The notes beneath the pieces were generated by a model, which made no database searches, was not told where the DNA came from, and worked only from the letters and a program-made list of their open reading frames with translations. The translations under genes were made by a program, and so were the position numbers. Below, one piece after another: positions 23,579-31,113 of a DNA stretch of 48,702 nt. The stretch is from Nocardioides bruguierae (GTDB lineage: Bacteria > Actinomycetota > Actinomycetes > Propionibacteriales > Nocardioidaceae), in contig NZ_JAMOIL010000033.1 of assembly GCF_023656415.1 (NCBI RefSeq), forward strand, positions 1 to 48,702, read 5' to 3'. Within the stretch, counting starts at the first letter, position 1, and the number at the start of each line of letters is the position of its first letter.

Positions 23579-24319
23579 ATGTCGACCCTGATCCTGCTCC
23601 GCCACGGCGAGAGCGAGTGGAACGCCAAGAACCTGTTCACCGGCTGGGTGGACGTCGACCTCAACGACAAGGGCCGTGACGAGGCGGTCCGCGGCGGCAA
23701 GCTGATGAAGGAGGCCGGCGTCCTCCCCGACGTCGTGCACACCTCCCTGCTGCGTCGCGCGATCAACACCTCGGCCATGGCGCTGAGCGAGGCCGACCGG
23801 CACTGGATCCCGGTGAAGCGCTCCTGGCGCCTCAACGAGCGCCACTACGGCGGCCTGCAGGGCAAGAACAAGAAGCAGACCCTCGACGAGTACGGCGAGG
23901 AGCAGTTCATGCTCTGGCGCCGCTCCTTCGACGTGCCGCCGCCGGTCCTGGCCGACGACGACGAGTTCTCGCAGGTGGGCCTGCCCCAGTACGCCGACCT
24001 CGGCGACGAGATGCCCCGCACCGAGTGCCTCAAGGACGTCATCGAGCGGATGCTCCCCTACTGGGAGTCCGACATCACCGCCGACCTGGCGGCCGGCAAG
24101 GTCGTCCTGGTGGCCGCGCACGGCAACTCGCTGCGCGCGATCGTCAAGCACCTCGACGGGATCAGCGACGACGACATCGCCGGGCTGAACATCCCCACCG
24201 GCCAGCCGCTGGTCTACGAGCTGGACGACTCCTTCTCCCCCGTGGAGAAGGGCGGTCGCTACCTCGACCCGGAGGCGGCCGCCGCCGCCGCTGCCGCGGT
24301 CGCGAACCAGGGCCGCTGA
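23579..24319 (+). CDS. gpmA: 2,3-bisphosphoglycerate-dependent phosphoglycerate mutase
   Basis: The 246-residue glycolytic enzyme interconverts 3- and 2-phosphoglycerate. It has the phosphohistidine motif LLRHGESEWN (H9), LLRRAINTS, the acid residue in LNERHYGGLQGKNK, and the second catalytic His in AAHGNSLRA. A poly-Ala stretch lies near the C-terminus. It starts 5 bases after the lipoprotein gene. The order gpm-phoU-senX3-regX3 resembles the mycobacterial gpm1-senX3-regX3 neighbourhood. Confidence 0.95.
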   Translation: MSTLILLRHGESEWNAKNLFTGWVDVDLNDKGRDEAVRGGKLMKEAGVLPDVVHTSLLRRAINTSAMALSEADRHWIPVKRSWRLNERHYGGLQGKNKKQTLDEYGEEQFMLWRRSFDVPPPVLADDDEFSQVGLPQYADLGDEMPRTECLKDVIERMLPYWESDITADLAAGKVVLVAAHGNSLRAIVKHLDGISDDDIAGLNIPTGQPLVYELDDSFSPVEKGGRYLDPEAAAAAAAAVANQGR

Positions 24320-24336
24320 CGCGGCTCAGCACGCAC

Positions 24337-24370
24337 GAGGCGCCGGTCCCAACCAGGGGGCCGGCGCTTC
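24337..24370 (+). terminator. Terminator after gpmA
   Basis: GAGGCGCCGGTCCC pairs with GGGGGCCGGCGCTTC to give a GC-rich stem, followed by GTCGTT, 17 bases after the gpmA stop. Confidence 0.6.
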
Positions 24371-24388
24371 GTCGTTCCGGCTGGACGC

Positions 24389-24451
24389 GAAACGACCCAA
24401 CGTCAGGCATGTTTCACGGGCCGTGAAACATGCCTGACGTTGGGTCGTTTC
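24389..24451. repeat. Perfect 63-bp palindrome
   Basis: Arms of 31 bp (24389-24419 and 24421-24451) are perfectly complementary around a single central G. The arm begins GAAACGACCCAACG. It lies between convergent gpmA and phoU and can act as a terminator for both. It shares the ACGACCCA core with the palindrome at 13621-13682. Confidence 0.85.
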
Positions 24452-24463
24452 CCGGTGGCAGCC

Positions 24464-25117
24464 TCAGCCGACGCGCTTGTCGGTCTCGCCGGTGACGACG
24501 AAGACGATGCGCTGCGCGATCGAGACGGCGTGGTCGGCGATCCGCTCGTAGTAGCGGCCCAGCAGCGCCAGGTCGACCGCGGCCTCGACGCCGTGGGACC
24601 AGTCGTCGGAGAGCAGCTCGACGAAGGACGCGCGGCGCAGGCCGTCCATGATCTCGTCGTCGCGGCCCAGCTCGATCGCGGCGCTGACGTCGCGGTCGGC
24701 GATGATCTGGCCGACGCGGACGACCATGTCCTCCGCGACCTCGGCCATCTTGCGGATCGTCGGCGCCACCTCGTCCGGGATGGCGATGTTGGGGACCCGC
24801 ATGCGAGCGATCTTGGCGACGTGGACGGAGAGGTCGCCCATGCGCTCCAGCTCGGTGACCATGCGCAGCGCGGCCACGACCGAGCGCAGGTCGCGCGCGA
24901 CGGGCGCCTGGAGGGTGAGCATGCCGATGGCGTTCTCCTCCACCTCCTCGCGCGCCACGTCGATGGCGCGGTCGCCGGAGATGACCTCCTCGGCGAGGGT
25001 GATGTCGCCCTCCAGGAGCGCCTGGGTGGCCACGTTCACCGCCACCTGGACCATGCCGCAGATGGAGACCAGGTCGCCGAAGACCTGGCTGAGCTGCTCG
25101 TCGAACGTGTCACGCAT
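24464..25117 (-). CDS. phoU: Phosphate transport system regulator PhoU
   Basis: The 217-residue protein is made of two PhoU three-helix repeats with the metal-binding pattern ExxxD: GDRAIDVAREEVEENA in the first half and ERMGDLSVHVAKIA / ERIADHAVSIAQRI at the repeat ends. PhoU couples the Pst phosphate transporter to the sensor kinase and keeps the Pho response off when phosphate is plentiful. It is divergent from senX3-regX3 with PHO-box-like repeats between. TAGGCT lies 6 nt before the ATG, so the mRNA is probably leaderless. Confidence 0.93.
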   Translation of the reverse strand: MRDTFDEQLSQVFGDLVSICGMVQVAVNVATQALLEGDITLAEEVISGDRAIDVAREEVEENAIGMLTLQAPVARDLRSVVAALRMVTELERMGDLSVHVAKIARMRVPNIAIPDEVAPTIRKMAEVAEDMVVRVGQIIADRDVSAAIELGRDDEIMDGLRRASFVELLSDDWSHGVEAAVDLALLGRYYERIADHAVSIAQRIVFVVTGETDKRVG

Positions 25118-25155
25118 GGCGCAAGCCTAGAGCGCGCGGCGAACGACGGCGCTGC

Positions 25156-25177
25156 CGGCGGTGAATGCGGGGTGAAC
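25156..25177 (-). promoter_or_regulatory. PHO-box-like direct repeat (phoU side)
   Basis: On the minus strand two adjacent 11-mers read GTTCACCCCGC and ATTCACCGCCG, the layout of the Streptomyces PhoP box (11-bp units beginning GTTCA-like). It lies between phoU and senX3. Confidence 0.65.
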
Positions 25178-25195
25178 TGTTGCTACGTCGGCCTC

Positions 25196-25217
25196 CGGCG
25201 GCGAACGGGGGGTGAAG
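25196..25217 (-). promoter_or_regulatory. PHO-box-like direct repeat (senX3 side)
   Basis: On the minus strand two adjacent 11-mers read CTTCACCCCCC and GTTCGCCGCCG. The element ends 8 bases before the TACGAT -10 of senX3 and so covers the -35 region, a usual place for a PhoP/RegX3-type activator. Confidence 0.6.
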
Positions 25218-25225
25218 GCTGTGCG

Positions 25226-25231
25226 TACGAT
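25226..25231 (+). promoter_or_regulatory. -10 hexamer TACGAT of senX3
   Basis: TACGAT followed by 7 nt and GTG (25239) predicts transcription starting at the start codon, that is, a leaderless mRNA. Confidence 0.55.
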
Positions 25232-25238
25232 CCTGCTC

Positions 25239-26447
25239 GTGGACCCGACGACGCAGGCACTTCTCGCTGCCCTCGTCGGAGCACTGGTCGCCGGCGGCGC
25301 CGTGTTCGCCTGGCACGTGTCCGACCGGCAGCAGCGCGCGGCCGTGCCGCTCCAGCAGCCGGCCCTGCCCGACGGCGTGGCCACCGTGCTCTCGGTGCTG
25401 CGCTCCAGCGCGGTGGTGATCGACTCCTCCGAGCTGGTGCTCAAGGCCTCCGCGCCCGCCTACGCCCTCGGCCTGGTGCGCGGCACCCGGCTGGTCTCCG
25501 ATGACCTGGCCGACATGGTGCGGCAGGTCCGGCGGGACGGGCAGATCCGCGAGACCGAGCTGCGGCTGACCCGCCCGGGCGTGCCGGCACGCTTCGTCAG
25601 CGCCCGCGTGGCGCCGCTGGGCTCCCGCCTGGTGCTGGCGCTGGTGGAGGACCGCACCCGGGAGCGGCGCGTCGAGGAGGTCCGCCGCGACTTCGTGGCC
25701 AACGTCAGCCACGAACTGAAGACCCCGGTGGGCGCCATTCGGCTGCTCGCCGACGCCATGGAGGACGCGGCCGACGACCCCGACGCGGTCAAGCGGTTCG
25801 CCGCCCGGATGCTCACCGAGTCCGACCGGCTCGGCAAGCTCGTCCAGCAGATCATCCAGCTCTCCCGGCTCCAGGCCGACGACCCGCTCGACGAGCCGAT
25901 CGCCGTGGACCTGGACGAGGTGATCGCGACCGCGGTCGACACCAGCGCGATGGCCGCCGAGGACCGGCGCATCCACGTGCTGGTCGGCGGCGTCCCCGGC
26001 GTCCAGGTCTACGGCAACGAGAAGCAGGTGCTCGCCGCGGTGAGCAACCTCGTCTCCAACGCCGTCTCCTACTCCGAGCCCGACTCCACGGTGGTCGTGA
26101 CGACCCGGGTGGACGAGGGGTCGGTCGACATCTCGGTGGTGGACCAGGGCATCGGCATCCCCGCCGAGGAGCTGGACCGCATCTTCGAGCGGTTCTACCG
26201 GGTGGACCCCGCCCGGCACCGCTCGACCGGTGGCACGGGCCTGGGCCTGTCCATCGTCAAGCACGTCGCCGCCACCCACGGCGGCGAGGTCCGGGTCTGG
26301 TCGGCGGAGGGTCAGGGCTCGACCTTCACCCTCACGCTCCCCCAGCACTACGGCACCGACAGCACCCCCGACGACGACCTCTCCCTGGGGTCGATGGACG
26401 ACCGGGGGCGCTCCCCGGGGAACGACGAGCAGGAGGAACGCCCGTGA
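25239..26447 (+). CDS. senX3: Phosphate-responsive sensor histidine kinase SenX3/PhoR
   Basis: The roughly 402-residue kinase has one N-terminal membrane helix (about 6-26), a PAS-like region (about 45-140), a HisKA domain with phospho-acceptor H158 (FVANVSHELKTPVG), and a HATPase domain (NLVSNAVSYS; DQGIGIPAEELDRIFERFYRVD; GTGLGLSIVKHV). It phosphorylates RegX3. The start is uncertain: GTG 25212 and GTG 25221 are in frame, but 25239 has a -10 hexamer at the right distance and the earlier ones fall inside or beside a PHO-box-like repeat. The stop overlaps regX3 (GTGA). Confidence 0.92.
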   Translation: MDPTTQALLAALVGALVAGGAVFAWHVSDRQQRAAVPLQQPALPDGVATVLSVLRSSAVVIDSSELVLKASAPAYALGLVRGTRLVSDDLADMVRQVRRDGQIRETELRLTRPGVPARFVSARVAPLGSRLVLALVEDRTRERRVEEVRRDFVANVSHELKTPVGAIRLLADAMEDAADDPDAVKRFAARMLTESDRLGKLVQQIIQLSRLQADDPLDEPIAVDLDEVIATAVDTSAMAAEDRRIHVLVGGVPGVQVYGNEKQVLAAVSNLVSNAVSYSEPDSTVVVTTRVDEGSVDISVVDQGIGIPAEELDRIFERFYRVDPARHRSTGGTGLGLSIVKHVAATHGGEVRVWSAEGQGSTFTLTLPQHYGTDSTPDDDLSLGSMDDRGRSPGNDEQEERP

Positions 26448-27121
26448 CACGGGTACTGGTGGTCGAGGACGAGGAGAGCTACTCCGAGGCTCTCTCGTAC
26501 ATGCTGCGCAAGGAGGGCTTCGAGGTCTCCGTGGCGGCCGACGGCAACACGGCGATCAACGACTTCGAGCGCAACGGGGCCGACATCGTCCTGCTCGACC
26601 TGATGCTGCCCGGCATCCCCGGCACCGAGGTCTGCCGGGTCATCCGGCAGAGCTCGAACGTGCCGGTGATCATGGTCAGCGCCAAGGACGACGAGATCGA
26701 CAAGATCGTCGGCCTCGAGCTCGGTGCGGACGACTACGTCACCAAGCCGTACTCCCCGCGCGAGCTCACCGCCCGCATCCGGGCGGTGCTGCGCCGCGGC
26801 ATCGAGCCCGACGCCGCACCCGCGGCCCTCGAGGCCGGCCCGGTGCGGATGGACGTCGAGCGGCACGTGGTGACCGTGGACGGCCACGAGCAGAAGCTGC
26901 CGCTCAAGGAGTTCGAGCTGCTCGAGATGTTCTTGCGCAACCCCGGCCGGGTGCTGACCCGCGGGCAGCTGATCGACCGGGTCTGGGGCTCCGACTACGT
27001 CGGCGACACCAAGACCCTCGACGTGCACGTGAAGCGGCTGCGGGCCAAGATCGAGCCCGACCCGAGCGAGCCCAAGTACCTCGTGACGGTGCGCGGGCTG
27101 GGGTACAAGTTGGATCTCTGA
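26444..27121 (+). CDS. regX3: OmpR-family response regulator RegX3/PhoP
   Basis: The 225-residue regulator has a receiver domain with D9/E10, phospho-acceptor D52 (LLDLMLPG) and Lys in VTKPYSPREL, then an OmpR winged-helix domain (FELLEMFLRNPGRVLTRGQL ... TLDVHVKRLRAKIE ... VRGLGYKL). It is translationally coupled to senX3 by a GTGA overlap. It is the likely protein to bind the two PHO-box-like repeats upstream of the operon, giving autoregulation. Confidence 0.95.
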   Translation: MTRVLVVEDEESYSEALSYMLRKEGFEVSVAADGNTAINDFERNGADIVLLDLMLPGIPGTEVCRVIRQSSNVPVIMVSAKDDEIDKIVGLELGADDYVTKPYSPRELTARIRAVLRRGIEPDAAPAALEAGPVRMDVERHVVTVDGHEQKLPLKEFELLEMFLRNPGRVLTRGQLIDRVWGSDYVGDTKTLDVHVKRLRAKIEPDPSEPKYLVTVRGLGYKLDL

Positions 27122-27266
27122 CGAAGGAGGAGATCCAACGCGCCTCCGGCGCAGCCGGGGGCGAGGGACGAGCCCGCGGCGTGGGCGCCGGAGGATCGAG
27201 CAGGCCCACCGCCGAGGGACGAGGCGGTGCTGGCCGTGTCGAGATCTGCTCCGCCGGCACGCCGGC

Positions 27267-27319
27267 TGCGGGGGTCTCGTGGCTCCTCGCCGGGGCTCGT
27301 CGCACCTCGACCACCGGCC
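27267..27319. repeat. Dispersed intergenic repeat, copy B
   Basis: Read on the minus strand this unit matches 11049-11099 over about 51 bases with a few mismatches (shared GGTCGAGGTGCGA and GAGCCACGAGAC). It lies between regX3 and the DMT transporter gene. Confidence 0.7.
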
Positions 27320-27357
27320 GGTGCAGCGGTGTCGGTGCCGGCGCCTAGGCTGCGGCC

Positions 27358-28308
27358 GTGAACGCTCCCGCCCCCGGTTCCCCCACCGGTCTTCCCTGGC
27401 TCCCGCTCGCCGCGGTGGCCACCACCCTGGTGCTGTGGGCCAGCGCGTTCGTGGCGATCCGCTACCTGCACGAGGACTTCTCCCCCGGCGCACTGACGCT
27501 GGGGCGGCTGGTGGTGGCCTCGGTCTGCCTGGCGGTCGTCGCGCTCCTCTCGGCCCGCCGCTCGCTGCGCCGGCCAACGGGCCGGGAGTGGGCGGGGATG
27601 GCGGTCATCGGCGTCCTGTGGTTCGCGCTCTACAGCGTGGCGCTCAACGAGGGCGAGTCCCGGGTCGACGCGGGCACCGCCTCGATGCTGATCCAGGTCT
27701 CGCCGGTGCTCATCTCGGTGCTGGCCGCGATCTTCCTGGGCGAGCGGTTCACCCGGTGGCTCGGGCTCGGCCTGGCGGTGGCGTTCGCCGGCGTCGTGGT
27801 CATCTCGCTCTCCACCTCCGACGCGGCCGACCGCGACAGCACGGGCGTGCTCCTGTGCCTGGTGGCCGCGGTGGCCTACTCGATCAGCCTGGTGGTGCAG
27901 AAGCCGCTGGTGGCGCGGCTGCCGGCGATCCAGGTGACCTGGCTGGCGGCCACCATCGGGTGCGTCGTGTCGCTGCCGTTCGCGCCGCAGCTGGTGCGCG
28001 AGGTCGCGGCCGCCCCGCCGTCGTCCACGTTCTGGATGGTCTACATGGGCGCGCTGCCGACGGCGCTGGCGTTCACCACCTACGCCTACGCGCTGCGGCA
28101 CCTCTCGGCGTCCACGCTGGGCGTGACGACCTACCTCGTGCCGCCGCTGACCATCGTGATGGGCTGGCTGCTGCTGGCCGAGACGCCGCCGGCGCTGGCC
28201 TACGCGGGCGGCGCGCTGGCGCTGGTGGGCGTGGCGCTCACGCGACGCGGTGGCCGCGCACGGGCTGCCCGTGCCCGGCGTGAGGAGCCGGTCTCCGCGC
28301 AGACGTGA
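27358..28308 (+). CDS. EamA/DMT-family transporter
   Basis: The 316-residue protein has ten hydrophobic helices in two five-helix EamA repeats; the first begins LVLWASAFVAIRYL and contains FSPGALTLGRL, and the second contains YMGALPTALAFTTYAYALRHLSAS. It is a drug/metabolite-type exporter; the substrate is unknown. GTG has TAGGCT 6 nt upstream (leaderless). The C-terminus is basic. Confidence 0.88.
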   Translation: MNAPAPGSPTGLPWLPLAAVATTLVLWASAFVAIRYLHEDFSPGALTLGRLVVASVCLAVVALLSARRSLRRPTGREWAGMAVIGVLWFALYSVALNEGESRVDAGTASMLIQVSPVLISVLAAIFLGERFTRWLGLGLAVAFAGVVVISLSTSDAADRDSTGVLLCLVAAVAYSISLVVQKPLVARLPAIQVTWLAATIGCVVSLPFAPQLVREVAAAPPSSTFWMVYMGALPTALAFTTYAYALRHLSASTLGVTTYLVPPLTIVMGWLLLAETPPALAYAGGALALVGVALTRRGGRARAARARREEPVSAQT

Positions 28309-28342
28309 CACGCGTGCACCCGGACGTGGGACGATCCGGTTC

Positions 28343-28696
28343 GTGACCATACTCGCCGGCGTGGCCTGCGGCCTCCTCGCCCTCCTGCACGTCGGGTTCG
28401 CCTACCTCGAGGCGGTGCTGTGGGCGACGCCCACGGGGCGCCGCATCTTCGGCACCGACGTGGAGTTCGCGCAGGCCAGCCGTGTGCTGGCCGCCAACCA
28501 GGGGCTCTACAACCTGTTCCTGGCGGCCGGCCTGGTGTGGGGCGCGCTCAGCACCCGCACCGAGGTGCAGGTCTTCTTCGCGGCGTGCGTGCTCGTCGCG
28601 GGCGCGGTGGGTGCCCTGACCGTGAGCCGCCGCATCCTGTGGGTGCAGGCCGTGCCCGGTCTGGTCACCCTTGTGCTGGCGCTGCTCGCGGTCTGA
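28343..28696 (+). CDS. DUF1304 membrane protein
   Basis: The 117-residue protein has four helices and the DUF1304 signature: LLHVGFAYLEAVLWATPTGRRIFG followed by ANQGLYNLFLAAGLVWG. Function is unknown. GTG has GACGAT 7 nt upstream, a weak leaderless-type -10. A terminator separates it from the convergent sigma-factor gene. Confidence 0.85.
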   Translation: MTILAGVACGLLALLHVGFAYLEAVLWATPTGRRIFGTDVEFAQASRVLAANQGLYNLFLAAGLVWGALSTRTEVQVFFAACVLVAGAVGALTVSRRILWVQAVPGLVTLVLALLAV

Positions 28697-28729
28697 GACC
28701 GCACCGCTCGCCCGGGCCCCGGGCGTACG

Positions 28730-28769
28730 ACGAGGACCCGGCGCCAGGGGGATGGTGCCGGGCCCTCGT
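28730..28769. terminator. Bidirectional terminator before the pilus locus
   Basis: A 17-bp stem with two mismatches (28730-28746 with 28753-28769) lies between DUF1304 (+) and the sigma-factor gene (-). Confidence 0.65.
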
Positions 28770-28793
28770 CGGGTCTGGGGGGGTAGCCGGCGG

Positions 28794-29789
28794 TCAGCCG
28801 GCGGTCTGCTGGAGCAGGACCTGGCGCAGCTCGCGGGTGGCGCGGGTGCGTAGCTGGCTGACGCGGGACTCGGTGACACCGAGCACGCGGCCGATCTCGG
28901 CCAGGGTGAGGCCCTCGAAGAAGGAGAGGGCCAGGATCACGCGGTCGCGCTCGGGGAGGGCCTGCACGGCCGGCAGCAGCCGCTCGCGCACCTCCTCGTC
29001 CTCGAGCGCGTCGGTCCAGTCGCGGCCGACCTCGTGCAGCTCGTCGAGCTCGGTGACGGAGGCGTAGCGCACCCAGGTGCGCGGCTGCAGCGCCGTGCGC
29101 ACCTCCTCGGTCTCCAGGCCGCTCGCGGAGGCGAGCTCGTCGTCGGTGGGCTGGCGGCCCAGGTCGGTGCGCAGGGCGTGCGCGGTGCGCTCCAGCTCGC
29201 GGGCACGGCGGCGGACGGAGCGGGGCGCCCAGTCGTCGGCGCGCACCGCGTCCAGGATCGCGCCGCGGATGCGCGGCACGGCGAAGGTGGGGAACCGCAG
29301 GCCGCGGTCGGGCTCGAAGCGCTCGATCGCGTCGATGAGGCCGATCATGCCCTCGGAGACCAGGTCGCCGGTCTCGACGGAGGCGGGCATCCCGGAGCGG
29401 ACCCGGCCGGCCACGTACTTGACCAGGCCGGCGTAGCGCAGCATCAGCTCGTTGCGGGCGGCGAGGTCGCCGCGCTCGCGGATGGCGCGCCACAGCGCGC
29501 CGTCGCCGTCCTCGCCCTCGTCGGCACTGACGTGCGCGAAGGGCTCGTCGTCGGGCACGGGCCGGACGTGACGGGGCCCCGGCACGCCGGCGGCGTCCGG
29601 GGTGGGGTCTGCGAGGCCGGGCCCCTGCGCGTCCGACGAGGTCGGCAGGGGCTCGGGCCGGCGGTGGGCGCCGGGACGGCGCGACTCCGTGGTCGACTCC
29701 TCCGGACTCCGGGGCTGCGGCGTGGCGGCGGCCTCGGAGTGGGGGCGGGGCCCTTCAGGCGGGGTGACGCGATCGAGAAGCTCGGTCAT
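28794..29789 (-). CDS. whiG: RNA polymerase sigma factor of the WhiG/FliA family
   Basis: The 331-residue protein has a disordered, Pro/acid-rich N-terminus (about 1-95) and then sigma-70 region 2 (GLVKYVAGRVRSGMP, LVSEGMIGLIDAIERFEPDRGLRFPTFAVPRIRGAILDAVR), region 3 (PRSVRRRARELERT ... LGRQPTDDELA) and region 4 (LPERDRVILALSFFEGLTLAEIGRVLGVTESRVSQLRTRA). The FPTFAVPRIRGAILDxxR string is diagnostic of the WhiG/FliA group. Its partner here is the RsiG-type anti-sigma at 39960-40469, and its probable targets are the four TCAA-N16-GCCGAT elements in the pilus locus. No such element precedes its own gene. Confidence 0.9.
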   Translation of the reverse strand: MTELLDRVTPPEGPRPHSEAAATPQPRSPEESTTESRRPGAHRRPEPLPTSSDAQGPGLADPTPDAAGVPGPRHVRPVPDDEPFAHVSADEGEDGDGALWRAIRERGDLAARNELMLRYAGLVKYVAGRVRSGMPASVETGDLVSEGMIGLIDAIERFEPDRGLRFPTFAVPRIRGAILDAVRADDWAPRSVRRRARELERTAHALRTDLGRQPTDDELASASGLETEEVRTALQPRTWVRYASVTELDELHEVGRDWTDALEDEEVRERLLPAVQALPERDRVILALSFFEGLTLAEIGRVLGVTESRVSQLRTRATRELRQVLLQQTAG

Positions 29790-29840
29790 GGTGGTCCTGG
29801 ATCTTCGGGGAAGGTGGTGTCCGGTGTCCCGGACGCGCGG

Positions 29841-29873
29841 GGCGCGCCGCGGCAAAATCTGCGGCGGCGCGCC
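29841..29873 (-). terminator. Terminator between pilA and the sigma-factor gene
   Basis: GGCGCGCCGC (29841-29850) pairs with GCGGCGCGCC (29864-29873), a perfect 10-bp stem with a 13-nt loop. It should separate heavy pilA transcription from the sigma gene. Confidence 0.6.
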
Positions 29874-29899
29874 ACGCGGAGGCCGTGCGGCCGAGTGGG

Positions 29900-30352
29900 T
29901 TACTCGCCGTCAGCGGCCACGGTGCCGGCGGTCGTGTACGAAGAGGTGCTGCACGTCGCGTCCCCGGTCAGCAGACCGCCCTCATTGGAGTCGTAGTAGA
30001 AGGTGTTGGTGCTGCCCGAGTTGGTTCCCTCAAGGCAGAACCCGCTGGTGTCTGCGCTCAGGATCTCCACCGTGACGTTCGTGGTTCCCTTGAGGGTCGC
30101 GAGGGTGTTCGTCTCGTCAGCGGCAGTGCCGTCGAGGTACGTCTGGTGGTCGACGAACCAGGTCTCCATGAGCGTCGCGGCGTTCTTGAGGTCGGACTGG
30201 GTGCCGGCGTCCGCGGCCTTCTGGCGCTGGCTCAGGAACACCGGGATGGCGATCGCGGCGAGCACGCCGATGATGATGACGACGACGAGGAGCTCGATCA
30301 GGGTGAATCCCTTGTCCCGGCTCTCCGGGGCGTTGCTGGTGGTGGTCTGCAC
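29900..30352 (-). CDS. pilA: Major type IV pilin PilA
   Basis: The 150-residue prepilin has a 15-residue leader ending SRDKG, cleavage before F16 and the class N-methyl motif FTLIELLVVVIIIGVLAAIAIPVF with Glu at mature position 5. The globular part is Thr/Ser-rich and ends with two cysteines (FCLEG, ATCST) that can close a D-loop. GTG was chosen because GGAGA lies 5-6 nt upstream. A WhiG-type promoter element lies 74 bases upstream, and a strong hairpin follows the gene. Confidence 0.92.
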   Translation of the reverse strand: MQTTTSNAPESRDKGFTLIELLVVVIIIGVLAAIAIPVFLSQRQKAADAGTQSDLKNAATLMETWFVDHQTYLDGTAADETNTLATLKGTTNVTVEILSADTSGFCLEGTNSGSTNTFYYDSNEGGLLTGDATCSTSSYTTAGTVAADGE

Positions 30353-30426
30353 GGTTGTCTCCAATGGCGGTCGGCCCGGCCCCCTGGGGGGTGCATGAGA
30401 CCGGGGCGAGGACGGTTCATCCCGGT

Positions 30427-30454
30427 GGATCGGCGCGACCCCAGGCCGCCTTGA
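30427..30454 (-). promoter_or_regulatory. WhiG/FliA-type promoter element for pilA
   Basis: Minus strand: TCAA (30454-30451), 16 nt, GCCGATCC (30434-30427). It matches the WhiG/FliA/SigD-type consensus TAAA-N15/16-GCCGATAA closely, especially the -10. Confidence 0.7.
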
Positions 30455-30481
30455 GAGCGGTCTAGATGTCTCCATTCTGGC

Positions 30482-30509
30482 TCAAGGTGACCTGCGCGGA
30501 TGCCGAAAC
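30482..30509 (+). promoter_or_regulatory. WhiG/FliA-type promoter element for the minor pilin operon
   Basis: TCAA (30482-30485), 16 nt, GCCGAAAC (30502-30509). It is divergent from the pilA element; the two -35 boxes are 27 bases apart. Confidence 0.62.
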
Positions 30510-30630
30510 AGAACAAGTGGGTCCGGGTTTCCGGGTCCGGCTGCTCCAGCACCGCCCCGGCCCGCCCGCACGCCGCCAGCCAGCCCTCGGCGCCCGGCCC
30601 CGTGCGCCGCCGACCCCGGAGCGACCGCCC

Positions 30631-31113
30631 GTGACGCAGCCCACTGACCCGCGCGACCGCGGCTTCACCCTCGTGGAGCTGATGGCGACGGTGACGGTGC
30701 TGACGATCGTGCTCGGCATCGCCATCTCGGGTTGGGTCCAGTGGACGCGCGCCAACGCCCAGGAGGGCACCGCCGAGCAGGTGCAGGCCGCGCTCCGCGC
30801 CACCCAGCAGCGGGCCGTCACCGAGGGCCGGTCGCTCTGCGTCATGTTCACCGACGCCGACTACCAGCTGTTCAGCGGCCGGTGCGCCGACGACGACCGC
30901 ACCGCCCTCCAGGAGCCGGTGGCGCTCGACGGCCAGGGTACCCACCTGCTCGACCCCGCGTTCACCACCGACGACGACGGCACGCTGCCTGGCGTCACCT
31001 TCAGCTCGCGCGGCACCGCCACCGCCGGCACCGTCACGGTCGTCCGCGACGACTCCGACCGCGAGATCGTCATCCACGTCGAGGGGCTGACCGGCCGTGT
31101 CTCCCGCCGCTGA
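30631..31113 (+). CDS. FimT/GspH-like minor pilin
   Basis: The 160-residue pseudopilin has leader DPRDRG, cleavage before F12 and FTLVELMATVTVLTIVLGIAI with Glu5. The rest resembles FimT/GspH: QVQAALRATQQRAVTEGRSLCVMF, then a beta-rich C-terminus (GVTFSSRGTATAGTVTV). The start is GTG after GGAG. The longer frame from 30466 would begin upstream of the predicted promoter and is rejected. It heads a four-gene operon with overlapping junctions. Confidence 0.82.
   Translation: MTQPTDPRDRGFTLVELMATVTVLTIVLGIAISGWVQWTRANAQEGTAEQVQAALRATQQRAVTEGRSLCVMFTDADYQLFSGRCADDDRTALQEPVALDGQGTHLLDPAFTTDDDGTLPGVTFSSRGTATAGTVTVVRDDSDREIVIHVEGLTGRVSRR

Noticed and set aside
30466..30630. N-terminal extension of the FimT-like pilin to 30466
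   Set aside because: It would place the start upstream of the predicted promoter and give an atypically long leader; GTG 30631 has a good Shine-Dalgarno.
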